Positions 13,920 to 24,123 of a stretch of DNA of 64,000 nt are shown here, piece by piece. The stretch is from assembly GCA_051453625.1 (NCBI GenBank), contig JBOZIK010000001.1, positions 120,708,818 through 120,772,817 on the forward strand. The letters are read 5' to 3'. Every line of letters starts with the position of its first letter. Position 1 is the first letter of the stretch. A model generated the notes under the pieces. That model was not told the DNA's origin. It did not search any database and saw only the letters and a program-made list of their open reading frames with translations. This stretch comes from Welwitschia mirabilis (Eukaryota; Gnetophyta; Gnetopsida; Welwitschiales). The translations under genes and the position numbers were made by a program.

Positions 13920-14150
13920 GCAATGCCTCTAATGACACTAGGGACATTACTGATCTTGTAGCCTCTAAGTAACATTTTATTCTGCCATAATGAGGGAAGT
14001 ACAACCATTATTAGAGCAGTAAGGACTTCTACAGCATGATTAACTAGCCCCCCAGTGGAGTTCCCTCAGTTACGATATCATATTACCAAAGGCCCCTCTC
14101 AGGAAAATTTTCCCTGGTGTGCTTGCAATAGGATATCATAGTGACCATGT
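13920..14150 (-). other. Conserved spacer block in A
   Basis: This block aligns by eye with 59680-59910 (B) and 31383-31612 (C), better than the flanking spacer. Its end carries a near-palindrome (CATAGTGACCATG here, CATGGTGACCATG in B, CATGGTAACCATG in C1). No ORF is supported; a cis-acting role is an inference from conservation between autonomous and non-autonomous elements. Confidence 0.5.
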
Positions 14151-14181
14151 TTTTAGTTTAGATATGAAAGAGCATGGCTTT

Positions 14182-14247
14182 TATTTCTCTTCTTTTTTTT
14201 CTTGTCTCTCTCTTCTTTTTTTTTCTTTTCTTTTCTTTTTTTTTAGT
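14182..14247 (-). other. Internal purine tract of A
   Basis: Almost pure C and T on the plus strand, hence AAGAAAAGAAAAG-like purine on the element's sense strand. Similar but shorter runs occupy the same place in B (about 59940-59962) and C1 (about 31648-31672). It could be a second polypurine primer or simply low-complexity sequence. Confidence 0.5.
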
Positions 14248-14639
14248 TTAGTGAAAAAACTTTCGCATGACCAAGTACTCATAAGGATAAAACAAAAGTA
14301 ATGAGATAAGAAATAAGTAAGAACATGTAAAAATAACTAATTGCTCATACCATTAAAAGAGAACAAAAAAACCATAGAATCTTCCTTCTGAATGAAGTTC
14401 ATAGGCATACAAATGTCTTAAGATTGGATAAATCCAATATCATCATCTTAAAATGCCCAAGTAAAAGATTACTAATCATGGTAACTTCATAAAGTAGTAC
14501 ATAAATCAAGTTAAAGATATTAAAGTAATAGCATGATGTCTACACAAGCGATGAATTAAGAAGGAATTTAGATAATGACAAGAGGAAGGTCCCCCTCATT
14601 AAGAGGGCTTCTAAGACAAGTTCTTCTATTATGTTTAAG

Positions 14640-16200
14640 GTTTTATCAAAAGATGACTCATAGATCTTTAACCTTAGTCCATTGACTTTTTGAATTTTCC
14701 TAGTGGTTGGATTANNNNNNNNNNNNNNNNNNNNNNNNNNNNNNNNNNNNNNNNNNNNNNNNNNNNNNNNNNNNNNNNNNNNNNNNNNNNNNNNNNNNNN
14801 NNNNNNNNNNNNNNNNNNNNNNNNNNNNNNNNNNNNNNNNNNNNNNNNNNNNNNNNNNNNNNNNNNNNNNNNNNNNNNNNNNNNNNNNNNNNNNNNNNNN
14901 NNNNNNNNNNNNNNNNNNNNNNNNNNNNNNNNNNNNNNNNNNNNNNNNNNNNNNNNNNNNNNNNNNNNNNNNNNNNNNNNNNNNNNNNNNNNNNNNNNNN
15001 NNNNNNNNNNNNNNNNNNNNNNNNNNNNNNNNNNNNNNNNNNNNNNNNNNNNNNNNNNNNNNNNNNNNNNNNNNNNNNNNNNNNNNNNNNNNNNNNNNNN
15101 NNNNNNNNNNNNNNNNNNNNNNNNNNNNNNNNNNNNNNNNNNNNNNNNNNNNNNNNNNNNNNNNNNNNNNNNNNNNNNNNNNNNNNNNNNNNNNNNNAGT
15201 CATTAGGATGTACTTTTTTTTATAAGATAAGAATCTTATCATTTAGAGGTTAACTTGTTATGTAAAAGGTGTACTCGGGAATTACATAAAAGGACAAATT
15301 GACCAGATTCAAATTACTTATGAAAATTATTTTTGTTATGTTTGAACTTAGCTTTGGCTTTATAAATGAGTTGACAATGTATGGCATAAGTATGCTTTTC
15401 ATCTAAATGGTCAAGTTAGGCTAATTGAGATCTAAGATTTTTATCCAAATTTACAATGTTAAATTGATAGGTGGATCGATAGGAATTATAGCAAACATCA
15501 ACTAACAAGATACAAACTTTTCCATGTATAATTTCATATGGTGAAAAACCTAGAGAGTTGTGTCAAGTAGTATAATAATAACAAAGGACATTATTAAGTT
15601 TAGAGGACCAAGTTTTTTTATTGACTGAGACTAATTTTTAGAGCATATTTTTAATTTCGCTATTTGTATTTTTGGCTTGGCCATTAGTTTAAGGATGATA
15701 AGCATATGTAATTCGATGTTCAATATTTGTGAATAAAAGAAGTTTTTGGAAAAGGTAATTAATGAAATGAGTTCCCTGATCACTAATAATGGTTCTAAAA
15801 AAATCAAAACATTAAAACATATGAGTTCAAGCTTTGATCCACTTAGTAACATAATCAATGATCACTAGGATGTAACTTTTATCATAAGAAGGTGGTTTTA
15901 TAGGGCCTATAAAGTCAACCCCCCTCCCCCTTAACCAAAAGGTTCACATTCAAGCATATGTTTAAGGAGCATATCTTAAGAATGAGTTAGGCTAACATAA
16001 CATTAACACACATCACACCTTCTAGCAAATTTAAATAAGTCTTTAAAAAGGGTAGACCAATAAAAAGTAGAGTGAAGAATTTTCATGATAATCTTTTGGC
16101 CACTAAAGTATCCTCCATGTACCTCGCCATAATAAATTTTAAGGATTTCTAAGCTTTTCCACTCAAGAATATACTTACACATGATGTGATCTTTGCATCT
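14640..16200 (-). pseudogene. A integrase remnant
   Basis: Read on the minus strand and interrupted by the gap at 14715-15197. The core motif VIIDYVTKWIKA is visible near 15840-15870, and the region aligns with the clearer integrase of B (60350-61480). The C-terminal end beside the gap matches the family's short tail of the form VNGQRLK. Multiple stops. The enzyme would insert the cDNA; this copy is not functional. RNase H lies directly upstream, as in intact Ty3/gypsy polyproteins. Confidence 0.72.
14715..15197. other. Assembly gap, 483 N
   Basis: A run of N inside the integrase of A. The sequence on both sides is colinear with B (about 60430-60480), so only the C-terminal integrase part is missing and the true gap may be much shorter than its stated size. 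Confidence 0.95.
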
Positions 16201-16389
16201 TCTAGAAAGATGGGGTTCATTCCATTCATAATTACCAATCCTATGGATAAAATATTTACATTGGTTATGGTTGCAATGTTGAGGTGTTTTTATAGTAACA
16301 ATTTAGTTCACAATATTAGCATACCAAGGAGCAAGATGAGTAGAAGAGATGGCATAAAGCTATTCCATAGCAAATAGTTGTTCATCTAT

Positions 16390-16900
16390 AAAGGATTCAT
16401 TTATAGGAAGTTCATCATGAGAATAAGAAAGTCAAATAGATGACAGGCAATGCTATTACATTTTTTAGCTTTATCGATGATGATGAGATTAAATTTTTAC
16501 ATGGAAAGGATCCACCTAATAAGTTTGACACTAGGATCTTACTTATTCATAAAATATCATATGGCTACATGATTTATGTAAATATTGATGTGAAAGTTAA
16601 GAATATAATCTTGAAGATGATCAAGGTAAAAGATAATGGAAAGTGTTTCTCTCTTGATAAGACTATAGTTGGATTAGGCTTTAGAAAAAGTTTTACTAAG
16701 ATAGGATATGACTTTAAAATCATTTTCATATTTTTGTCTAAGAACCCCACCCATAGCAATGTTGCTTACATCACATATGAGTTCAAAATTTTTAGTTCCA
16801 ATCGAGACCCATGACAATAGGTTCAGAAGAAATGTTTTCTTGAAGTGTATCAAATACAAGTTGATATGAATTATTTTAATAAAACTTATCATCTTTTATG
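16390..16900 (-). pseudogene. A RNase H remnant
   Basis: The minus strand gives ELICDVSNIAMGGVL near 16750-16790, the start of the Ty3/gypsy RNase H (family form like CDASxxAxGAVL), followed by VISYLSKTFSK. The C-terminal part near 16440-16560 aligns with the B copy (YTDHIVICYL and RWILVMQEF there). It would degrade the RNA strand during reverse transcription. Stops and frameshifts break it. Confidence 0.75.
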
Positions 16901-17680
16901 AGTAATGAGTGAAGGGATTTACAAATTTTATCATAATCATGAATAAAATGATGATATAAACTAGCATAATCAAGAAATGATCTAACTTGCTTAACATTGG
17001 TTAGAAGGATAAGGTTTTTAATGATATTAACTTATGTGAAGTTCATCTTAATCCCTTCCTTAAAAATGTGATAACCTAAAACAATTCCATATTTAATAAG
17101 AAAAAAACTCTTTTCCCAACTCAAATATAGACCACTCTCTATACATCAATCTAAAACTTTCCCTAATCTTTCTATGGTTTGTTTAAAGGTTTCACTAAAG
17201 ATGGAGAAGTCATTCATAAATATTTTAATAGAATCCTTTATTATGTTAGAAATGATCCCCATCATTACTCATTGGAAAGATCTAGAGGCATTGCAAAGTC
17301 CAAAAGGCATTTGTCTAAAGGCAAATGTTCCAAAGAATGAGGTAAATATTATTTTGGCTTGGCCTTCACTTGCTATGCAAACTTGATTATAGCTACTATA
17401 CCCATTAAGAAAATAATATTTGGAATGACCTTGAATTCTATCATGTACTTAATTAAGAAAGGATAAAGGGAAATGATCCTTTTTTGTTACCTTTTTACGT
17501 TTTCTAAAATCAATTCACATTCTCATTCCCATGCCTTTTTTGAATGACTATTAAAGGGCTAACCCACTCACTATCAAATATAGCATAAATGATTCTGACA
17601 TCCATAAGTTTAATAATTTCATCTTTAATTATTTACGTAAGGGTAGGGTTAAGCCTTCATTGGGGTTTCTTAATTAGCAT
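16900..17680 (-). pseudogene. A reverse transcriptase remnant
   Basis: The minus strand shows the expected RT blocks in order: a frame-shifted IIYAIFDSEWVSPL-type block near 17560-17620, KKDHFPL near 17480, NGYSSYNQVCIASEGQAK near 17350-17400, FGTFAFRQMPFGLCNAS near 17280-17330, and the catalytic region FMNDFSIF at 17206-17220. In the family the last is F-M-D-D-F; here the first catalytic Asp is Asn, so the enzyme would be dead even without the stops. B keeps FMDDF. Confidence 0.82.
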
Positions 17681-17819
17681 TATCCTTAAGTGAATTTTGT
17701 GTTGAACTATGAAAAGATGGATGGCAGCTAAGTCTTTATGGGTATAAGCAAAGGCATATTCTTTAAATGTTAAGAGTGACATCAAGTTAGATTCTTATTG
17801 ATGAGTAAGAAGGTCATTT

Positions 17820-18600
17820 ATTATCAGGGGTTTATTTAGAGTGTTGAATAGGAAAATGTATTTTAGACCTTTAGGCAATTCTTTAAGTTCTAAGTTAGAG
17901 TTTTCAACTGTCATCTTATCTGTCATGGGAATAACAAATGTGGGATAAAACTATTTAAAAAGATTTTCTAATGAGTAAGCATCTTGGATTTCCTCCCAGT
18001 TGATGTATTTCTCATTCATAGGCTCAATATAGTGTATTTCAGATGGCTATCATACAAAGTTAGCTGTTGTAGTATTATTAATCTCTTCTCAATTGACTAC
18101 TATTGTAAAAATAAGGTAGGTTTAAGCTATTTTTCTAAGTTAAACTCATCTTCCATGTCCTTTTCAGTGGCATCAAAAACTCGAATGATGAACTTCTTAT
18201 TTCCTATATGAAATTTCATCATTCTGGTTCATGTTTCAATGATACAATTGGATATTGCACAAAGGCTCTTTCTAAGAATAGTAGATATCCTTCATTATGT
18301 TTTACCTTAATGATGACCACATCTATGGGTAAAAAGCTTTTTAACTTTAGATATCCAGGTCCTTGATAATCCTAATGGTTTTTTAATTGAAGTATTAGCC
18401 TATTCCAAGATAATTTGTGTAGGTTATATTCTATTTTGTAATCCAAGTCTTTTATATATGTGAAGAGGCATGATGTTAACTAGCTCATATGTTAATTAAA
18501 TATTTTTAAATTCTTTTGTTTCCTTTTTAAGGTAATACTCACAATTGCTACTCCAAGGTTTTTGAATTTAGAACACTTTTTCATGACTGAGTTAAAAATA
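17820..18600 (-). pseudogene. A protease and linker remnant
   Basis: The minus strand has KFKNLGVAIVSITL near 18520-18560, then a segment equivalent to B's aspartic protease active site. VNIMPLHI is still readable near 18455-18480, but the D-T-G triad reads as T-Y-E. Then come a flap-side remnant (GYLLFLERAFVQYPIV) near 18230-18300 and the linker LKELPKGLKYIFLF near 17845-17900. The PR-to-RT order is normal for Ty3/gypsy. It would cleave the polyprotein; this copy is not active. Confidence 0.65.
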
Positions 18601-18925
18601 GATTGAGCATAAAAAACTTTGCTAGGAATGATATGTTTTTGTTTTCTTCTTACTAAGTCTTTCCACCACTTAGAATATTTAGGATTTTCTTGCAAGAGTT
18701 TCCAAAAAGTTAAGGTAATTTTTACTTATTATATCAAGGTTCTCAAGTGTTCATCAAAGGTAGGATTCATGTTTAACCAATCAAGCAAAGGAGTATATGG
18801 TTTCTTTCTTTTGTTTTCTTATGAACAATTTTTAGTGGAGGTTTTAGCATGTGATGTTGATGGGAAGTTATATGAGTCCAAAATCTCTACATCATCTTCT
18901 TCATTACTTTTTTCATTGTTTTTGA

Positions 18926-19521
18926 NNNNNNNNNNNNNNNNNNNNNNNNNNNNNNNNNNNNNNNNNNNNNNNNNNNNNNNNNNNNNNNNNNNNNNNNNNN
19001 NNNNNNNNNNNNNNNNNNNNNNNNNNNNNNNNNNNNNNNNNNNNNNNNNNNNNNNNNNNNNNNNNNNNNNNNNNNNNNNNNNNNNNNNNNNNNNNNNNNN
19101 NNNNNNNNNNNNNNNNNNNNNNNNNNNNNNNNNNNNNNNNNNNNNNNNNNNNNNNNNNNNNNNNNNNNNNNNNNNNNNNNNNNNNNNNNNNNNNNNNNNN
19201 NNNNNNNNNNNNNNNNNNNNNNNNNNNNNNNNNNNNNNNNNNNNNNNNNNNNNNNNNNNNNNNNNNNNNNNNNNNNNNNNNNNNNNNNNNNNNNNNNNNN
19301 NNNNNNNNNNNNNNNNNNNNNNNNNNNNNNNNNNNNNNNNNNNNNNNNNNNNNNNNNNNNNNNNNNNNNNNNNNNNNNNNNNNNNNNNNNNNNNNNNNNN
19401 NNNNNNNNNNNNNNNNNNNNNNNNNNNNNNNNNNNNNNNNNNNNNNNNNNNNNNNNNNNNNNNNNNNNNNNNNNNNNNNNNNNNNNNNNNNNNNNNNNNN
19501 NNNNNNNNNNNNNNNNNNNNN
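18926..19521. other. Assembly gap, 596 N
   Basis: A run of N in the charged gag-pol linker of A. The left flank reads as an acidic stretch on the minus strand (NEEDDVEILDSY), similar to the acid box of the C-family ORF. The right flank is Lys/Arg-rich. Confidence 0.95.
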
Positions 19522-19679
19522 TCAATATTTTTGAAAGTTAAAACCTCATGGGTAGAAGGTGTTGTATCTATTCTACTTCTTTTTAGTAACTTCAAATCTC
19601 TTTTAACTTTATTTAAATTAGGTAAAGATTAAGATGCAAGAGACCCTTATGGTTTTTAGTTGGAAAGAATTGTTTATTA

Positions 19680-20066
19680 AAGCACATTCACTAAGTTTTC
19701 AATATCACCATTAGTTTTTTCAATGTTATTATTGATCTTTTCTTGCACTTTTCTTAATTCTTTTATGGAATCTCTAAGTGGATCATTTTGATTTAGTTGA
19801 AAATTAAGATTATTTGGTTGGAAGTTTGAATTCATGAATCTATCCTCAAAAGGTTTTCATTATGATTATCCATCTAATATTTATTGAAATTGTAGTTGGC
19901 TTTTAAAGTTAGGTGTTCTTTGTTTGAATGCACAAACTTCCTCAAACATCCTCTCTTTACAAATCGATAACAGAGGACACTCTTTAGTTGGATGAAAGTA
20001 GTTTTTACAAATTTCACAAGTTGAATTTGTATTTTTATCTTTTACTACTTTTTCATCAACTATCAA
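19680..20066 (-). pseudogene. A gag C-terminus with zinc knuckle and linker
   Basis: A minus-strand open stretch holds a complete CCHC zinc knuckle, CEICKNYFHPTKEC (C-x2-C-x4-H-x4-C), at 19977-20018. This is the RNA-binding nucleocapsid motif of gag. Downstream, around 19700-19800, comes a charged, probably coiled-coil stretch, NDPLRDSIKELRKVQ followed by ENLVNAL. It is clearly related to the C-family proteins at 34074-34472 and 41090-41518. The knuckle is intact although stops follow. Confidence 0.75.
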
Positions 20067-20068
20067 TT

Positions 20069-20078
20069 NNNNNNNNNN
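20069..20078. other. Assembly gap, 10 N
   Basis: A short run of N just upstream of the zinc-knuckle stretch. It is probably a small ambiguity, since the gag reading resumes on the other side. Confidence 0.95.
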
Positions 20079-20420
20079 TGGAATTCTTAATTAAGTTGGT
20101 TGAATTACTTCTCTCTTCTTCCTTATCATCTTTTACTTTCTTTAAGTCTTTTATGATTTAACCTACAATTCGATTTTTCTTAGTGGGTTTTAGCTTAAGT
20201 TTCCATCATAATAAAAGTCTACGAGTTGTTTAGTTTGACTATTCAATTCACTATAGAAATAATTGACTAATTATTCTTTATGAAATTCACCAACAAGTTT
20301 GGAATGGCTAGCTATTATAAAATGTTCATATGTTATGGCATAGTCCTTGTGGGATTATTATTAAAAGTTGGTAACTTTCTTTTTTCTTTTTCTTATGGTA
20401 CTTTTACTTAAAAATATTTT
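20079..20420 (-). pseudogene. A gag core remnant
   Basis: The minus strand reads HSKLVGEFHKE, LVNYFYSELNSQTKQLVD and FYYDGNLS around 20190-20310. These match the end of the plant Ty3/gypsy gag domain (family form like LxxYFYxGLxxxTRxLVDxxxGG). It would form the particle. Cut on the right by the gap at 20542, so the gag N-terminus is missing. Confidence 0.65.
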
Positions 20421-20541
20421 GATACAAACTTATTGTACTTAACTCTTTGATTTAAGACTCTTATGTGAAATGGTTTTAAGCCAAAGTTTTACCCCTCTTC
20501 TAAGTATGACTAGAAAAATAATCATATAAGTACTATCACTA

Positions 20542-21263
20542 NNNNNNNNNNNNNNNNNNNNNNNNNNNNNNNNNNNNNNNNNNNNNNNNNNNNNNNNNNN
20601 NNNNNNNNNNNNNNNNNNNNNNNNNNNNNNNNNNNNNNNNNNNNNNNNNNNNNNNNNNNNNNNNNNNNNNNNNNNNNNNNNNNNNNNNNNNNNNNNNNNN
20701 NNNNNNNNNNNNNNNNNNNNNNNNNNNNNNNNNNNNNNNNNNNNNNNNNNNNNNNNNNNNNNNNNNNNNNNNNNNNNNNNNNNNNNNNNNNNNNNNNNNN
20801 NNNNNNNNNNNNNNNNNNNNNNNNNNNNNNNNNNNNNNNNNNNNNNNNNNNNNNNNNNNNNNNNNNNNNNNNNNNNNNNNNNNNNNNNNNNNNNNNNNNN
20901 NNNNNNNNNNNNNNNNNNNNNNNNNNNNNNNNNNNNNNNNNNNNNNNNNNNNNNNNNNNNNNNNNNNNNNNNNNNNNNNNNNNNNNNNNNNNNNNNNNNN
21001 NNNNNNNNNNNNNNNNNNNNNNNNNNNNNNNNNNNNNNNNNNNNNNNNNNNNNNNNNNNNNNNNNNNNNNNNNNNNNNNNNNNNNNNNNNNNNNNNNNNN
21101 NNNNNNNNNNNNNNNNNNNNNNNNNNNNNNNNNNNNNNNNNNNNNNNNNNNNNNNNNNNNNNNNNNNNNNNNNNNNNNNNNNNNNNNNNNNNNNNNNNNN
21201 NNNNNNNNNNNNNNNNNNNNNNNNNNNNNNNNNNNNNNNNNNNNNNNNNNNNNNNNNNNNNNN
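20542..21263. other. Assembly gap, 722 N
   Basis: A run of N that hides the N-terminal part of gag and its start codon in element A. Confidence 0.95.
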
Positions 21264-22842
21264 ATTAAGATTAGTATATTAGAAAAAGTAACTTATTTTT
21301 GTTTTTGTAACAATTTTGATATATTTGAAGAAGAAATGACACGATCTACTTCTATGCTATAATTTTCTTTTGCAAAATATAATTCTAAAATAATAAAGCA
21401 TAAAAATCTTCTTCTTCAATTCTTAGAATTTGCATACCTAGGATGGATGTATCTAGATTTTGCTTGAAGTTGAATAATCCTTCTCTGATATTTTTTTCAA
21501 TCAACTTTCGATCTTTCTAATACTTCATCTTTCTACCAAAATTCAATATGTTCCTATATACTTAGATGGTAAACAAAAACTAAAATATAAAACAACTGAT
21601 TATAATCCACTTGGTTGTTGGGAGGACAAGAGAGACAATGATCATAATAGTAGAAAACTAAAATTAGATAAAAATTACCATAAGTAAAAAAACTAGACTA
21701 TCATTCAGGCTATCATGAAAATGATAGATAAGANNNNNNNNNNNNNNNNNNNNNNNNNNNNNNNNNNNNNNNNNNNNNNNNNNNNNNNNNNNNNNNNNNN
21801 NNNNNNNNNNNNNNNNNNNNNNNNNNNNNNNNNTCTAACTCAGTGACAATTTTTTTAGTGATATAGGTTATTAGGGCAACCTTTTTTAATGTTGAGCATT
21901 ATTAGTTTAGATGCATTGCTATTTTTTCTTTCCTAAATCAACTGTTCATAATTCTATTGCATTGTACTTTTTTCTGCATTACAATTTATTTCTATTGATA
22001 GAATATAAAGTGTTTCTTGTAGAAATCAATTTTATTTTTCTAGCTTGGGCCATTGATGGATTATGACATTTGGTCCAACTCTTATCTATATTAGTGTATT
22101 ATGTTGTATAAATATCTATTTTATTTGTGAATGATAGGATCTTCTAAGCTTAATCATTTTCATAAGTATACACTACAATAAAATAACATGATCTACTTCT
22201 ATGCTACAATTTTCTTTTGTAAAATTTGATTCTAAAATAATAAAAGAAGAAAAATCTTCTTCTTCAATTATTAAATTTGTGTATTTGAAATGTGTGTATC
22301 TAGATTTTACTTGAAGTCAAATAATCCTTTTCTAGTTTTTTTAAATCAAGTTTTATTTTCTCTGATAGTTTTTCTTTCTACCAGAATTCATCATATCCCT
22401 GCATGCCTTAGATAATAAATAAAAATCGAAATAAAAAATAATTGATAGTCATTCATCTAGTTATGAAGACAATAGGAGGGGTAATGATAACAACTATAGA
22501 AAACTAAAATGAAAGAGAAATTAATAAAACTAAAAAACTAGACTGTCATCAAAGCTATCATGGGATGACAAAGAAGATGATAGTATTTTTATTACTAATC
22601 TTTAGATAGAAAGAAAAATTGTAAAAAAGAAAATAGATTCAAAAATTTAGTACTATTTTTCTCAATATCGTGCAGATGATCAAGAGGATGACAAAGATAT
22701 TTAAAGCTATGAAAAATAAAAATTACTAAAATAAACCTACTTAAACTATGCTAAAAATATAATACTATTTCAAATAAATAATCTAAACTAAAATTTGAGG
22801 TACATATCTGGATAGTTATAATCCTCCAGCTCCTTGCAGCCT
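21264..22842 (-). other. A 5' leader, with an internal duplication
   Basis: Untranslated leader between the PBS and gag. Sequence at 21310-21733 is repeated, imperfectly, at about 22165-22585, on either side of the 100-N gap at 21734-21833. Three hairpin motifs lie at about 22449-22488, 22541-22583 and 22651-22692, with two more in the duplicate (about 21600-21641 and 21696-21733). The cluster of three matches a cluster at the same place in the C elements. No ORF is supported. Confidence 0.6.
21734..21833. other. Assembly gap, 100 N
   Basis: Exactly 100 N, the usual symbol for a gap of unknown size. The left flank is a diverged copy of sequence about 850 bp to the right, so this may be a join between two different copies of the element. 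Confidence 0.95.
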
Positions 22843-22860
22843 TCCCTGATAATGGTACTA
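22843..22860 (-). other. A primer-binding site, tRNA-Asp type
   Basis: The minus strand TAGTACCATTATCAGGGA compares with the tRNA-Asp primer consensus TGGCGCCGTTGCCGGGGA; all differences are transitions. It lies three bases inside the 5' LTR. It supports the Athila assignment and the minus orientation. Confidence 0.72.
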
Positions 22861-22863
22861 AAA

Positions 22864-24118
22864 TGTTGTGATGTAAATTTGTGCAATCTTAAGTCCTTAA
22901 GAAAAACTTATAAATCATAATACTTACAGAAAACACACACTAGTATAGATGAGAGTTAACCCAAATGTCATAATTTTTTAAAGGCACAAGGCTAGAAGTT
23001 AGGAAAATTATTTTCAAAAGTATTTTTAATCTTTTCTATTTTAACAAATAAAAGTAAATAAGAATGTAAATTTAATGCGAGATTAATGATGGTAAAATGC
23101 AAATGGATGAAATGCAAATGAGATGAGTTCTATTTGGATTCTAATCCTCCTATCACAAGAACTATTTCTTTATAACTTAGAACAATTAGAAAGATTTCTA
23201 TTACTTATTCCTAACCAACATAAACTATAAGAAATACCAAATAGAATATGGATAATGCAAATATGGAATTGAAATAAAATAGTAATATAAATCTAAGCTA
23301 ACAAAGTCAATCTTAACAAAGGTTGCTCTTATGATCTAAATAAACTAGAGAACTATCACTGAATTATAATCAACTTAAACCATAAGGGACAATTACATAA
23401 TATTAGTGAAAAGAGTAATTGAATTAATCATGAAATTTACATCTAATTACAATAAAGTAGTAGCACCTTAATGGAGGATACTCAACCCAACACCAATGTA
23501 AACTTCTCTGTGTAGTTACTAGATGGATCTCTTATTCTTTAATATTCCATTACAAGAACATTGGATATAAAAAATGGAAAAGGAAGTGAATGAAATTGAG
23601 GGTATTTATAGTTTTACATTGAAGTTCTATAAGCTCAACCCTAAGAGTCGAAGAAGAAATCCTAGTAACCCATATGGGTCGCATCACCCCGTTACAAAGA
23701 TAATTCTTTCCGTTCATAGAAAATAGTTGTCATCCTGATTCTCATGAGGACATTAATAGGAATATCATCCCATGTCAAAAGATGGTCCATCTGCTTCAGG
23801 CCTTTTATTCAACTCTACAAACTCCATCCATGTTAGTAGTGTTATTGTGTTGTCTATTTTGAAGACAACAAAAGGGACGACAGGCCTTTTTATCTTCTAG
23901 CTTAAAGGTAAATTAATTTTTTGCATGATTAAAACTCCCTTCAAAATATGAAGTATTAAAATAAGCCTCAGATGCCTCCATATATGCTAAGAATAACATG
24001 TTTTAGTGATCATCCTATTAGTTCTTCATGATCATTAGAATTGCATCCAAACCTATATAAATGTCTTACAAAAGTGCTCAAAATACACCATCAAATTTAA
24101 CAAATTGGCATTACAACA
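22864..24118 (-). repeat. A 5' LTR
   Basis: 1255 bp with TGTTG and CAACA ends, a direct repeat of 11219-12470. Hairpin motif copies lie at about 23727-23770 and 23838-23884, upstream of the TATA box. It would act as promoter and start of the genomic transcript running leftwards. Confidence 0.88.
23603..23611 (-). promoter_or_regulatory. TATA box of A 5' LTR
   Basis: CTATAAATA on the minus strand, followed by an A+C-rich stretch. The same box is found in the other A LTR (11954-11962) and in B (57686-57694), all in a conserved GGTATTTATAG context on the plus strand. It is the likely core promoter for element transcription. Confidence 0.6.
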
Positions 24119-24123
24119 ATTAA
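24119..24123. repeat. Target-site duplication of A, right copy (ATTAA)
   Basis: Identical to 11214-11218. It marks the point where F was interrupted; joining the two sides would restore F between integrase and RNase H. Confidence 0.85.

Larger units (their letters stand above)
12484..14640 (-). other. A 3' spacer between integrase and LTR
   Basis: About 2.2 kb with no recognised protein domain. It is homologous to 58190-60350 in B. Two features stand out. A block at about 13920-14150 is unusually well conserved with B (59680-59910) and with the C element (31383-31612). A pyrimidine-rich run (purine-rich on the element's sense strand) follows at 14182-14247. One copy of the hairpin motif is at about 13134-13175. 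Athila elements often carry an envelope-like ORF here, but none could be read. Confidence 0.6.
11219..24118 (-). mobile_element. Element A, Athila-type Ty3/gypsy retrotransposon
   Basis: A 12.9-kb element (about 1.9 kb of it N) with LTRs at 11219-12470 and 22864-24118. The LTRs have matching TGTTG...CAACA ends and flanking ATTAA duplications. On the minus strand the order is 5' LTR, tRNA-Asp PBS, leader, gag with zinc knuckle, charged linker, protease, RT, RNase H, integrase, a 2.2-kb spacer, purine tract and 3' LTR. The tRNA-Asp primer, the long charged gag-pol linker and the shape of the RT and integrase motifs fit the Athila lineage. The coding region is broken by stops and frameshifts, and the RT catalytic Asp is replaced. 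No envelope-like ORF is recognised in the spacer. Confidence 0.88.

Noticed and set aside
16440-16814. Plus-strand 124-codon open frame
   Set aside because: It is the antisense of A's RNase H. The equivalent antisense frame in B (61730-61963) is an echo of the same coding strand.
18619-19632. Long apparent open frames at 14690-15253 and 18619-19632
   Set aside because: They are mostly runs of N, which contain no stop codons, so length means nothing.
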